A stretch of 64,000 nt of DNA from Plectrocnemia conspersa (Eukaryota > Arthropoda > Insecta > Trichoptera > Polycentropodidae). Position numbers and translations under genes: made by a program. Shown here piece by piece: positions 49,066-61,439 of the stretch. The stretch spans positions 1 through 64,000 of the forward strand of contig VTFK01000544.1 in assembly GCA_009617715.1 (NCBI GenBank). The letters run 5' to 3'. Within the stretch, counting starts at the first letter, position 1. Every line of letters begins with the position of its first letter. The notes under the pieces were generated by a model that did not search any database, had not been told where the DNA came from, and saw only the letters and a list, made by a program, of their open reading frames with translations.

Positions 49066-50988
49066 ATATAATTGTTCTAAGCCGCTTCCGCTTCCGGACG
49101 TGCATTACTTTGAATAAAACATAGTCCGTTCAATTCTATACTCTGTAAACCATATCGCTTTGTATGTATGGTGTATAATAATACACGTAAACGTACGAAA
49201 TATATTTAATTATAATAATAAAAATTGAATTTGCTCCGATTGATTTTCGAGCCGCCGGTAATGCGTTCTGTTGTTTCGACCAATGAAAAATAAGCATTCA
49301 AATATAAAACAAAATGGCCGACAGTCCATGACAACAGTTTTAAATAATTATTATTTAATAACAAAAATTTGCTACGCTACAATAATTTTCATTAATTCGA
49401 CATTTGACCGAATATAAATAATCGGATTACAAATTAACTAGATGTGCTTTAACTATGTAAATTAAATATATACATAATGTGTTGAGGATTAGAAGAATAC
49501 ATAGAATACAATCTTCGTAATGAAATCTTCAAATTTTGAATTCCCGGCGAAGGGCTCCAAGGTCGAAAAGTGAGTTTTTAATTTTATATTATTATACATA
49601 AACATTATCATTGCTTCCGATTTAATGCACATTTACGTTAGATTTTACTGAACGTTTAAAACGTACCTAGATACGTTTTAAATGTGTAATATATACTTAG
49701 TACGTATGAAGATTGAGATTAATGTCGATCAAACCGTACAAATGCTAATAAAACGTATTTTTGTATCTATTGATATTTGCGGATACTATCTTTTACAACG
49801 ATTGCGTGACAATAATTGTGATGCAGTCGGTTATTTAGCTAAAGGAGTTTGGTTACAAAAAAAAAATTAAAACCAATATTGCAGAAAATAAAATTCACCT
49901 AGATCGCTCCGTCCTCGCAATATACATATGTGTAGTTTCTTGGATGTTATCTAATAGACGACATTTTACAATAATTATAAATATGTGATTGCATATCTGG
50001 AATAATTGATAACCAAAATATCTAAGAGTGGCTTATTTTTAATTCCGATGTAGCAAAATATGTATGAATACGTCATGGTTTTTAATCAATTTTTTTTCTG
50101 TGTCATAATTCCTCTTTAGAAATTGCCATATTCAAGATATTCAGTTACATAAAACTTATGTAGTATGTTCTTTATAAAAAGATAATACTTGCTGACAGTG
50201 ACTTCAACATGAGAATATTCACTCTTTGTTTATATGTATACCAATTCTACGTTGTAACCATACAGGTCATCAAATTGTTTCATCATTGCTTCTGAAAAAT
50301 TATTAAACCTTAGATCCTAGAAAGTCAATATTAATTTTGTTAGAATAGCCGTGATATATTATTCATATAACCAAACACTTTCTGGCACACTAATAATTTA
50401 AACTTTTATTTATATTGCTTATAATTCCAAGTGCTACATCATTTTAAATCATCTTTAACTAACACTTTGTAAGAAAAATGCTGTGTTTATAACTTATTTC
50501 ACTGTTTATTTAATCGCACTAAGCTGTATCCCGGTGAGCGCTTAGCAGATGACGAGTGTCATATGTGAGAAAATCTGACTGTGGGGAATCCCGGGTATTG
50601 GCGTGCTTGAAAACGCACGACGTGATTGATTTTATCGATTCAAATTGTAAAATACATATCAAAGTATGTATAAAAATTATCACATTCTAAAAAAAATATT
50701 TTTTTAAATATGTTTAGATTTAAAATATAATATAAATAATGTGGATTTGTATTAGCTTCTCTATACAGATAAAAGGTAAACTTAAATTTTGGCGAACGTT
50801 GACAATTTAAAGTTATAGTTTTTAGAGAATATTTTAAATTTCGCTTGAAAAAACATTTTCAACAAAAAGGGGCAAAGTTTCAAAATAAGTAGTATTCATT
50901 ACCAACCAGCTACAAAACACATAGTGTTGCAAAAATCCCTTTTACTGACGCTTTTGAAAGGAAACTTTACAAAATTTTATAACACTAT
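49066..50988 (+). mobile_element. Unclassified dispersed element, copy B
   Basis: Matches copy A (21189-24083) from the shared left end ataattgttctaagccgcttccg to the shared right end ataacacta, with deletions (for example no counterpart of about 23060-23400) and without the 484-bp insertion. It keeps the TATA box near 49418, ATG at 49520 and donor at 49570. There is a duplicated cttccg unit at the left end. No TIR or target duplication was seen. Confidence 0.7.
49520..49569 (+). CDS. Conserved first exon or mini-ORF inside repeat copy B
   Basis: The same 50-base unit as in copy A, reading MKSSNFEFPAKGSKVE and then AA before GTGAGT at 49570. The first nine residues are unchanged; the next seven carry four substitutions, so constraint, if any, is on the start and the donor. 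Unspliced, it stops at TGA directly after. Confidence 0.35.
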
Positions 50989-52429
50989 TTTTTTTTTTAA
51001 ATTATTAAGTTTCAGAAAAAAATTCAAGATTTATTCAAAATATTTTTTTCAACCTTAAAAATATTTTTTATTTTATTATGGATTTTAAATATTCTTAATT
51101 TATTATAGATTTTAAATATAAATTTTGAATAAAGTGAAAACTTTTTTCACTTATTAATTAATAAATTATATAATGCTGCGCAAAAAACATTTACTTTAAA
51201 AAATATGTAAATCAAAATATTTTTTAATTAAAATAGACAAAGTTCTCAAAATTATTAATATTTTTAAAGCGCACTTTTGATCTCAAGTAAAAAATTAGGT
51301 GCTTGATATTTTTAGTTTATCGTTTCTTTCTAATTTGTCAATCTAATTAAAAAAACTGGCTTTTATATTTACACATAAAACATATAAACAACTTTTAAAA
51401 TTGTGTTATATGTAGCGTTAAAATGGGCCCTCAAATACCTAAAATTCGCTAAAACGCAATCAATGACTACATTGCACCAACTATAGGTGATCAATTATAT
51501 AGTAGCGTCAGTAAGGTGTAACAAATATTTTTAAATATCAGTAATATTTTTGAGCGGATGTGTAACCGATGCTATTTATTTAGTTACGAATTTACTTTAT
51601 TTTAATAAGAAGTTATGGCTCTCATCAATATTTTTACATTTACATGTTTCGCTTATATGCAATAAAAAATAATTAGACATCACTTTATTTTTAATATTCC
51701 GAAAATAATGGTGACAAGAATGCATACAAATAGGAGGTGAAGTTTTGTTCTAATAAAGCCATTTACGAGTCACAGATGACATCGCAAATGAAGACAAATA
51801 TCTTCCACTTGTAGCAACAAGTGGAAAAACGAAGCAGAAAATATGGACTAAAAAAAGTTAAAAAAGTGTTAACCATAACATGAAAACAAAATATATTATC
51901 TGATATTTTTTGCCTTAAATATATTCGTTACATATTTTTATTAAATTTACTGTTTTTGCTTATATTATTATTTTTACTGATCGTAAAACAACATTTGGAC
52001 ATTCGTATGTACAAATCTGTTTAATGAACATTTATACATTTTTTTTACATTGTTGTATATTTAAAAATGTAATCGAATAAAGTGCCATTCTGATATGATT
52101 TATGCTGTTACTCTATGTATAAATATTTATTTAATTGCTGCATTGTTCAAACGTAAAATATTTTTTAATAAATTTATGTGAACTTTGCTTAGTATTTTAT
52201 ACAATTGTGAGATCGCTGTTTCTTTAAATTCATAATTAGATATAGCGTACATAGTTTGTCGATACGATAAAAAAATTAATAATATCTCTATAAATATAGT
52301 ACGCTGATGATAAAATTATCATACAATATCTAAATCCAATAATTTAAAAAATCATTCATATAACATAGACATCCAAATAGCACATTCAAATATTAATGAT
52401 AATATTAAAATAATAAAAGAGATACCATT
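50989..52429. other. AT-rich DNA; 22-bp word shared with copy C
   Basis: A/T-rich. The word gcggatgtgtaaccgatgctat at 51554-51575 recurs with one mismatch at 61401-61422, right where copy C stops matching copy A, suggesting an undetected longer repeat unit. Confidence 0.5.
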
Positions 52430-53090
52430 TAAAAATTTAAAGCAGTGGCGGCAAAAGTTAACGTCATATTCGACGAAAAACACGGTCGCCTATAAACAAA
52501 TGCAATATATAAGATTCGAGTTTTGATACCAAGTTGTGTCTTATACAGCCAATAACACATAAATTTGAAGTATACCGATATACAAATGTAGGTATCAGAT
52601 GAGAAAAAATCATTAGATGTGCTTGAAGTATTTTTCCTACAGCGTTTATAATCTCAGTAGATGAAAAGATATCGTATGTCCCTATCTACCAATTTTACGC
52701 TATGTTTTTTTCGTATGTGCGAAGCAGTGATCAATGAACGCCTTTGCGTGCCGCATATCGTTCGTCATATAATTTATTTCGAAGTAATTTATAACAAAAA
52801 TACAAATGTGCATAAAATTCGTTTTAATAAAACTAAAGTAATATAATCATGTATTACCTATTTATTCAAAAACAACCTTTCAAAATTAGCACGCTCATGC
52901 ACGCGTAGTTGTAGTTCTTCTTTCCCCCATATAAACCACTATATGGTCAGGGTGAGATACATAATAGTATTTTGTATGCCGGTGACCTTTTGTGGCAAGA
53001 GAGTTTCAAGCGTTTGACCAAAAACGACCTCTTATACGACGTTTGTGTCGTGTCAAACAACACTAAGGGTTACTTTGACATATTTCTCCA
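52430..53090. other. GC-richer islands, putative conserved noncoding elements
   Basis: Two unique patches (52440-52500 and 52650-53080) with CpG and an AACCAC Runt-type core near 52934. No splice-bounded frame. Confidence 0.3.
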
Positions 53091-54750
53091 TTGCTTATTA
53101 ATAATTTGTTACGAAAAAAAATATTGAAACTATTCTTAACCATCCTATAATGAATTTTAATAATTTACACAAATAAATAATTCTATAATTAGATAAAAAT
53201 ATACCAATATAATAAATAACATTTTTGCATATAGTATATACAATATATGTAAATATACAACAAACGTGCGGTCTTGGGGCTAGTGACTTTTCTTCATATA
53301 ATCGTAGCTTGATAATCTCAGTAACAATCTCTGGAATGTAACACAGTTTTCAACCTTTGGGTCATTCTCGCCCAGATCAATTTGGTGCGATTAGACACTT
53401 TAATTTCGTGTTCACTTATAAATACGTATATATTATATAATACACAAATTTATAACACTTTCAGATTGGGATGAATCGTTACAAATTGTATATAAGAATA
53501 AATTCATATATATTATATCAATATAAGTGAAATATTTAGAATTAATTAAAATATTAGCATTTTTCATTTGACTCTCTTCTTTAAACTGTTTTTTATCTGT
53601 AAAAGCTGAAAATGCTTCTAAAATTCATCGCTAATTTATTTCTATTAATGGAAAAAAATGAAAATAGTTAAATAAAAATGTTTTGAAATAAAACATGATC
53701 TACCGATCAATCATATAGAACTGTCATATAATATATAAGCTATTAAAAGATATTTTTTATTACATATTATTTATAAGCATTGCTAAATACTTTATCTTTA
53801 AATGTTTTTTATTAACATATTATTATATTTTAGAAGCTATAAATACAATTATTTTATTTATTACATTTATATATATATATAATACATAAATTCACAAACA
53901 TGACCGTTTGTGTAATATAACAATACAATATATATATATAGGTATGTGTTATATTGAAACATGTACCATGTATGCACCATTGACGCGGAAAACCAAATGC
54001 AGCCCGTATACGTTTGACATATTTTCAGCTATTCAATTATTGAAGCATTTCATTTCATTCAATTGTATGAAAATGTAACCATTGGTTAGTAATGTAGAGT
54101 ATCGCTTATATTGCTTAAAATAGTTTACAGTTTAAAAAAATACTAAACATTTCTAACATTTAAGTGCAGAAAATGAATCATTCAAATTACTGTTTACATT
54201 GTATGCGTAAACCTAAAAATATATGATATCTAGTATGACATAAATCTCTGCTTGATTATTTTTCTGCAATCAATTGGTGTTTATTGGTATAATTGCTACA
54301 CCTTTTTTTGTGATTCACATAAATATAATATTAATATTAAATCTAGATTTTTTGAATATATAATCAGTGAATAATACCCAATAATTTAGTAAGACCATGA
54401 AAAAAGTAATTGTCACATACGCGTTAAAAGCACAATAAGCAGAAGATTAAGGATTCCGAGAGAGTAGCATCTCTATCAGCCGTTCAGTATAGAAACAAAT
54501 GCTATTACATGGTATTAACAAGTACAAATACTATATTATTACTAAATCTTCATATGCTTAAATTTCAGTATTCATTCAACAATTTTTGTATGAAAGAGAT
54601 CGAAAATTAAGAAATTATTTTTTTCCCAAATCTGTGTAATCGAGTAAATGGTCGTCGCGTCAAGAGTAGGCAAACAGAATAACATATTTTGTCTCGAGCT
54701 TTTATATGCGTATAAAAAACGCATATCATTTAATTTTATTAAATATTATA
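53091..54750. other. AT-rich DNA with TA microsatellites
   Basis: (TA)n runs at about 53868-53882 and 53929-53941. The rest is A/T background. Confidence 0.5.
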
Positions 54751-54754
54751 TTAT

Positions 54755-54905
54755 ATATAGTATAAGTCGCTGACTATTGACCTGAAGGACATATAATATA
54801 AATCTTTAAAGAGATATGAGCAAGTGATAATTATTTAATTATAATTCTGATTAATCATCACAAATTAGATTTTCTTAACTTTTCCTAATGATATTCTTTA
54901 CCTAT
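54755..54905 (+). repeat. tRNA-derived SINE fragment, plus strand
   Basis: agtataagtcgctgactattgacctgaaggaca matches the tRNA-like head of the 5406-5680 SINE (gtataagtttctgactattgacctggaagac) in the opposite orientation. The following gataattatttaattataattctgattaatcatca resembles its body. The B box is lost. Confidence 0.55.
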
Positions 54906-55014
54906 ATTATATTACAAGTTAAAATTATTTAGCATATGTATGAATATTATATTTTAAACGTACATATGTATTTGTATAAAAATACTTATGAAAATGCATT
55001 GTAAGTAACATTTT

Positions 55015-55265
55015 TTATGTCGGGGGTGAATCAGCGAGGGGATGAAACGTATGGGGGTCGATTGCAGACTGGCTTAGCCGGCGTTTGGGTAAACATTTAG
55101 TTGGCTATAGAGCCTTGTCGCGATCGGAGGGTTTTGCGGACGATCCGAATAAAATGTGCGGGAAAACTCGGCGTGAAAACTTTCTCGGAAAGCTCGAACG
55201 AAGCTCATTGTATCGCTAAGTGATTTTAAAAGGACATGAAAAGCCATCTGGCACATTTAACGCGT
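55015..55265. other. GC-richer island, putative conserved noncoding element
   Basis: A sharply bounded 250-bp CpG-rich patch with a gtaaaca forkhead-type core (near 55089). The 60-codon minus-strand frame across it lacks splice signals. Confidence 0.35.
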
Positions 55266-56190
55266 CAATATCGCGCAACAGGTTTCCTAAAATATTGAAT
55301 AGGTTTTATTTGATTCTAATTTTTCTAACGATACTAATGAATTATTTTTATTGATAAAAGTTTCTTTACCATAATATGGATAAAAATAAATATGTTAAAA
55401 TAAAATTTAAATTATTTATTATGTAAATTAGAGTTTCAGAATAAATAATTGCATGAATTGTTTTTTTAGCTTGTAAAATAATAAATCTGTAATTTAAATT
55501 GGATAAATGTGTATTGCAAAATTTTTAATGAATATTTAAAACATAACTTATTTACTACACAAAATAAATATATTATTGTTTATAGTCTACTGAGCTATTT
55601 ATGTTTATTTTAATTAATTATAGCAAATAGAATTTGTAAACTATGATTCATTTTTTAAATATATATTGTAGAATTATTTTTTAAATAATCATATACATAT
55701 ATTATACATCTATTTATTCCTAATAGTTTTAAACATATATTATAAAAATTCAACTAACCTTTTAAACATAATAAACAGCAAAAGCATGATAGATAACTTT
55801 TAAGTAAAGCTTTAAGAATATTATTTTAAACATTTGCAATATGTTTATTTATTATTATGTACTCTTATTGTTTTTTCAAGTACTCGTGCTAAATTTAAAT
55901 ATAAAAAGTTTAGTTAAAGATTAATTTTCACATTTATTGCCTAATATATAATTAATATGTTTTATTCGTTACACATTCTACGAAAAAACTGTTTCAGATC
56001 AAAAAAACTAAAATTTAACATAAAAAATACTACAGTTTTTTTCTTAAATAATAATAATTACGTATTATTTATTGGATTGTAGAAAAACCGAAACATTTTA
56101 CCTGTGCTTGTTGGTGTTTGTCATAAAATGGTAACAAACAGCAAAAGCTAATCGACATGTAATACACATACATCTGTTGAAAATTTTGAT
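55266..56190. other. AT-rich DNA, no feature seen
   Basis: A/T background. Nothing recognised. Confidence 0.5.
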
Positions 56191-56195
56191 AAAAC

Positions 56196-56390
56196 CTATA
56201 TATTTTTGGAATCTTGGGATTCCTCGCGATTTTTGCTTACTTTTTTTTATATTTCGACTGTGATTCTTCAGCCGTTGTCTCGAATTATCCGTAACTGACC
56301 ATGGCTAGAGAATCGCAGCCGAAATACAGAAAAAAAGTAAGCGAAAATCGCGAAGAATCCCGAGATTTCAAAAATAATAATACTTGCGAA
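56196..56390. repeat. Long inverted repeat, ~80-bp arms, MITE-like
   Basis: The left arm (56196-56276) and right arm (56301-56387) are imperfect reverse complements around a ~24-base spacer; key blocks are gggattcctcgcgatttttgc and its partner gcgaaaatcgcgaagaatccc. The opposed open frames here are by-products of the palindrome. It could be a small fold-back or MITE, or a hairpin RNA locus. No target duplication is clear. Confidence 0.8.
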
Positions 56391-56469
56391 CCTCGAAAAT
56401 ATATATACAATATATACATATATAAAATTCTAATACCATATTTTTTAACCAAAACTCGCAATAAACACA

Positions 56470-56760
56470 AGGCACTTTTCACACATGTGCAAAATTGAAG
56501 CCTGAAAGTCTGGCTCTAAGCTCAGGACCAAACGTCGCCACTTAATGAACTCCTACCACTTTTTTCTCGTGTTTCTTTCCGGGGTCTCTGGACCTTAAAT
56601 CGAATCGGCCTAATGTATTTTTCGCATGATTGGCCCTAGGGAACAATACGTGCCTGTAAATAATTGGTCCAAGGCCGCTCGCGTATTACACGCTCTCAAA
56701 AAATAATACACTGTATATAGCATTTACTTACATACGTGAAAATCGCCCGCGATACAAATT
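56470..56760. other. GC-richer island, putative conserved noncoding element
   Basis: Unique CpG-bearing patch. No coding frame recognised. Confidence 0.25.
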
Positions 56761-57685
56761 AATTATTATTTATTAATAGTTGGTATTTATTAAAATATAG
56801 ATTGGTATTTATCCATGTTGATTGTACTCAATTTGTATTTGGGAAAATTAGTTCTCTGGACTCGACTGTTAAATCTCAATAATTATCAACATCTGTCTAA
56901 AGTGTCATTTATTTATTTTGTTAACAAGTTTGACTATTGCTGATTGAGTATAATTTATATAGTGTTTTATATTTAAATTTACAATTCAGTAGCTAGTCAT
57001 AAATTCAGAAACATATTATTTATACAAAATGTTCCATTGCCATTTTATGCATCTCTGTTTTCGTGAGTGTATTTTAACTTGGAAATTTGTTTATCTTGCG
57101 TTAAAATAATAAAGCATAGATTTTGAAAATAAAATTTAATATTCTGTATGCGATTCTCTATAGTAAACTTTTCAATCGAAATATTTTAGTAAACATTTTT
57201 ATGTTTAAAAAAATATTTATGTTTAATATAATATACAAACAATGTATTTAATTTAGTTGTCAAAGCTAAAAATATTTTCGGATTGGCACATCAAATTGAA
57301 ATTACTTCAAATTTATGTAAATAAATTATTACATCATATTGAAATAATTAAATATTTAGCTTTTATATTTACGGTGCGCTAAATCAAAACATTTCTTCAT
57401 GTACGTAATATTTTAATTCATGAATTTTCAGAAAGTAATTTAAAATAAATTGAAAATGTAAAACTTTTTCTTTAATTGTAAAACCAAATAACTGTACAGA
57501 TAGCTTAATGCTTATTTTGTTAATTTGTTATATTTTTCATTTCATAATCGTATAAAAAATTTATTAGTATATAACTTACATATGTTATCATTAATACTTA
57601 AATAGTTAATAACACGGAAAATTAGTTAATTATTATTAGTATTTTAATATTTAAAACACGTATCTTATATACGATAAATATTCTG
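56761..57685. other. AT-rich DNA, no feature seen
   Basis: A/T background. Nothing recognised. Confidence 0.5.
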
Positions 57686-57689
57686 TAAG

Positions 57690-58190
57690 AAAAGTTACAA
57701 AGCGTTGCAAAATTTTAGAATTGACCTAAAATTTATTGAAAAACCCTTTTAATTAATATTCAATATATACAACATAGATTTTTTTAACAAAGTCATAAGT
57801 TTATTGTTTGTTTTAAGTCTCACGTTTTCTATCTTTTTAGGCTCCCAAAGCACATATTTTTCAATAGCCTAATATTTTGATGACAAAGGCCATCAAAATA
57901 TACAAAGACAAGGGCTTTGTAAATAAAGTCAAGAAGTATGCTATTATTATTTATAAAAGTATAAATAATAATAGCATACTTCTTGACTTTATTTACAAAG
58001 CCCTGCCCAGACCAATATGTATATTTTATAACAGATTAAATTATTTATAAATGATTATTATTATGCACATACAGTTTACATAGTCTCCAAATCTCTGATT
58101 CCGGACTGTGAAGAAGGAAGCGGTTGCTTTTCTTGTCTTCGAAAACTTTATTGAACTTTTTTATATCTCAAGTTATTAATTATTTGATGA
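57690..58190 (-). repeat. Diverged direct duplication, unit 1
   Basis: cgttttctatctttttaggctcccaaagcacat...caatagcctaatattttgat matches 58560-58620, and later blocks (ttatttacaaagccctgcc, aaattatttataaatgattatt, gtctccaaatct, gaaggaagcggttgcttttc) match 58665-58900 in the same order. It contains the minus-strand core of the GCAGCTTCCCTCTTC repeat family and a later inverted 45-bp copy (57910-58005). Confidence 0.65.
57910..58005. repeat. Perfect hairpin, 44-45-bp arms
   Basis: 57911-57954 and 57961-58004 are exact reverse complements (44 bp; 45 bp with the a/t pair at 57955/57960), leaving a loop of about four bases. Unit 2 of the duplication has a counterpart of the right arm only (ttatttacaaagctccgcc at 58665), so the left arm looks like a newly templated inverted copy. 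Confidence 0.95.
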
Positions 58191-58429
58191 CATAAACTAC
58201 ATATGCACTTTTATAGGTTTAGTCTGCCTGGAAAAAGATTTCTAGTATAAAGAATTAATTAATATACAATTTTCTATTTAATGTGTGGAAAAATATGCTA
58301 TCTAAAATATTTAAACAGCTTACAACTCGGCAAAAAAGTTCATTCTTATAAGTATTTTAATTAAAAATACATTTATTATATTTACCTTACGTACGAGAAA
58401 TATTCGGAAAGTGAAAATACAAAGCCCTG

Positions 58430-58985
58430 AAAGTATTTTCAAAGCGTTTTATTTTAGTATTAATTTTAAATACATTAAAAAATCTTATTAATAATTATTA
58501 AACTTAATTACCATAAACTTTTTCAACGTATATACAAGTTTCTCGCTTGTCTTAAGTCTCGCGTTTTCTCTCTTTTTCGTGTCCCAAAGCACCCATTTAT
58601 CAATAGCCTAATATTTCGATAGCTGTTTTATAAAAAAAAACAGTCTGCATATTTACTGATATTATTTACAAAGCTCCGCCGTGACTTTGTGTCAGTGTGT
58701 TTATTTTACTAGAGGACAAATTATTTATAAATGAGTATTAAAATGCACATTTTGTTTGGGTAAATATTGTTTATAATATATATTCCTATAGCTTTGCCTG
58801 CATCTAAAAAATCCAGCGGTCTCCAAATCTTGCCTTCCAGATATGGTAGCTGGACTACGATTTACGTGAAGAGGGAAGCAGCTGCTTTTTCGACCTTCTT
58901 CGTCTCTGTTGAAGGTCGATAGCTCCAACTAATAAAAGTTTGGAAGAACTTTTTTTTTGTTTCAGAGATTATATTGTTAATTAAG
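58430..58985 (-). repeat. Diverged direct duplication, unit 2
   Basis: Second copy of the 57690-58190 unit, same orientation. It carries the longer version of the GCAGCTTCCCTCTTC repeat on the minus strand (58980-58725; peptide-like frame with KSSCFPLHVN), similar to the plus-strand copy at 29190-29415. Probably two insertions of one family, or a tandem duplication. Confidence 0.6.
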
Positions 58986-59913
58986 TTGTGACAGAAGCTT
59001 ATTCCAAACAGTAGTGGTTGTATATGTGCTACATATGCGAGACGTTGGACAGACGTTATTATTAGTCTTACATCTTTACTTTCTGAATATTTCCCATCCT
59101 ACGTAGGAATAAATTATATTTATTTTTAAATTAATTTGGTATGCATGCGAATTTATAAGTCTGTAGAAGTGTGCAAATTTAGAAACAATTACTATGAAAT
59201 GATGACTTTTTGCTTTATGTTTTAAAGTCATTTTTTTAACATAAACTTTGTTGTTGTTTATTTAATAAAGTTTTAAGCTTTTATTTACTAAAGATATCTG
59301 TGAGCAAATTTTTGCTTTCAAATCTGTTCGGATAGTTGTACATATAATTTATAAATGCTTTTGCGCTGATATTTTTTAATTAACATGTCCGAAAATTTTG
59401 GCAGCCCTGTTTGAAACTGAACTTAGTACGCTACATATGTTATCTAGTAACGCACGTCTTCTATGCATTGTATATTCACAGTTACAATGCGTGCGGGTGT
59501 TTTATTTATAAGTTTGTTTGCACCCTCCTTTAGAGAAAAGGGTTGTAAAGCGAAGCGAACAAGCAAGTTATGACTTTATCTTAATTTAGCATATTAACTA
59601 AGAAATATGAAAATCATAGATGTATTGTATATGTTTATTTATTAAAACTTTACTTAAAATATATAAATATTCGGTATAAAATAACTTTAGCGAAATAATT
59701 TGCAACGTAAATATTTTGCATTTTTTATTTATTTTTATTTTTAAAATACATACCTATATCAAATATGAATATTAACATTTGTTCTAAAATTGTACTACAT
59801 TACAAATTTTCAGCTGAAATTATTACAAGCACTAAGAGTTTTTAATAAAAAAATAATTACTATGATTTTATAAACCAAATAAAGTGATTAAATTAAAAGT
59901 TTGTGTAAAATAA
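58986..59913. other. AT-rich DNA upstream of the candidate exon
   Basis: Any promoter or 5' UTR of the 59914 exon would lie here. I see no clear TATA/Inr pair or CpG island close to the exon; the sequence 59600-59910 is A/T-rich. Confidence 0.4.
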
Positions 59914-60016
59914 ATGACAATGGCGTCGTATCGAAAAAGGCAATTAATTTACGAATATGCCATTTCTATATACATCTTCATCGCGCTGACGTCAAGAGGA
60001 TTCTGCGAGATCCAAC
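59914..60016 (+). CDS. Candidate first coding exon with signal peptide (secreted or membrane protein)
   Basis: After an in-frame TAA at 59911, two in-frame ATGs (59914 and 59920) open a frame that starts MTMASYRKRQ, continues LIYEY, then the hydrophobic core AISIYIFIALTS, then RGFCEIQ. It ends with one base of a split codon (C, 60016) before a strong GTGAGT donor at 60017-60022. A basic n-region, hydrophobic h-region and polar c-region fit an N-terminal signal peptide, with cleavage likely near GFC/E. The ATG at 59920 has the better context (acaATGG). I do not recognise the gene. Later exons would lie beyond 64 kb or in the intron unseen. An uncharged chance frame this short is possible, but the combined signals are good. 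Confidence 0.5.
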
Positions 60017-60022
60017 GTGAGT
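60017..60022 (+). other. 5' splice donor GTGAGT
   Basis: AAC|GTGAGTA is a strong match to the insect donor consensus and closes the signal-peptide exon in phase 1. Confidence 0.5.
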
Positions 60023-60039
60023 ATAAAAATATATTAATT

Positions 60040-60670
60040 AATTTTAAATGCCATATAATTGCATGAAAGGTGTGTTTTATAAGCATTTGTCGAATATTTT
60101 GCCATCGCATAACCGATCGATCGAGTGCCGGCATCCAATAGGCGCGCAATGTTTAAAAGCGAAACCTTATCTTGTGCCAAAACTAATTTCTGAAAATCTG
60201 GCGCTACAAAGGATGCCTAATGAATGTTTAATTTCATCCCCTTTGGTCCTCTTTCGCAGTAAACCTTTATGGTGCAACTCTCGTCTCCCCGCAATCCGTT
60301 TATAACGTCTATTATTTTTCTACCCGCTTGCATATTCCCCGCCGATCAATAAACCGATCTTTTCGAGAAAATTGAAATTGCTCATTAAACATTCAGGCTT
60401 TTCAAACCGGTTACGGTGTTGTGGAGAGAAGAAACCACCCCTTTTTCAATACCAGTTTCACCCAGTCGACGCGAAAGCGCTCTCTGTGGGAACAATGCAA
60501 ATTATCCGACGGGAAAAGGAACGTATTTTGATATTTTCTTGTTTGTGAAAAAGTGCTATTTGCTTATTTCTCCATTGCTACGTCCTATAGTTGACTGAAT
60601 CTACGATAAAAGTGGCATAAACTGAAACGTTCGATATGGGTGATTTTCGAAAAAAATTTGACAATTCAAG
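60040..60670. other. GC-richer island in the putative first intron
   Basis: Two unique CpG-bearing patches (60090-60330 and 60400-60620) with ATCGATCGA and other motifs, and open frames in several phases without splice support. The position just inside a putative first intron fits an intronic enhancer. Confidence 0.3.
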
Positions 60671-60685
60671 TTGCGCCAGAAAAAC

Positions 60686-61400
60686 AAGAACTAGCTCGAT
60701 TGATTTCCGAGCCACTGGTAATGCATTATGTTGTTTAGACCAATGAAAAATAAGAATTCAAATATAAAACAAAATGGCTGACGGTAACGTGACAACAGTT
60801 GAATGTAATTATTATTTATTAGAAAAATTTTGCTAAGCAACAGTAATTTTCGTTAATTCATCATGTGCATTGTTCGGTTTGACTGAATATAAATAATCGG
60901 ATTGCAAATTAACTAGGTATGTTATAACTATGTAAATTAAATATATACATAATGTGTGATGGGATTATATGAATACATTGATTAAACTAGATAAACAATC
61001 ATGAAACAATCTTCGTAATGAAATCTTCCAATTTTGAATTTCCGTCAACGGGTTCCGAGACCGAAAAGTGAGTTTTTCCTTTTACAATACATAAAAATTA
61101 TCATTGCTTCTGATTTAATGCACATATTTGTTAGATTTAACTGAATATAATTACTCAAACTGCAAATAAACCAGGTTCATTTAAAACATGAACATGTAAT
61201 ATATACTTAGCATGTATGAGGATTGAAAGTTAATGTCGATCAAACGATATAAATATTAATAAAACATATTTTTTATGTATTGATATTTGGGAGACTATCT
61301 TTTACGATGATCACGTGACAATCATTGTAATGCAGTCAATTATTTAGCTGAAGAATTTTGGTCTATTTTTGCATAGTTATTTGGTTCTATTTTTACATAG
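60686..61400 (+). mobile_element. Unclassified dispersed element, copy C (partial)
   Basis: Matches copies A and B from the gattgatttccgagcc block (compare 49235) through tgcagtcaattatttagctgaag (compare 21916), then diverges at about 61390. It retains the TATA box near 60889, ATG at 61018 and donor at 61068. It is shorter at both ends than A and B. Confidence 0.7.
61018..61067 (+). CDS. Conserved first exon or mini-ORF inside repeat copy C
   Basis: Reads MKSSNFEFPSTGSETE then AA before GTGAGT at 61068. It differs from copy A by two residues, while several base changes are silent (tca/tcc, ttc/ttt, tcg/tca), mildly suggesting the frame was under constraint when the copies diverged. Confidence 0.4.
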
Positions 61401-61439
61401 GCGGATGTGTAACTGATGCTATGTATTATTATTATTTAT

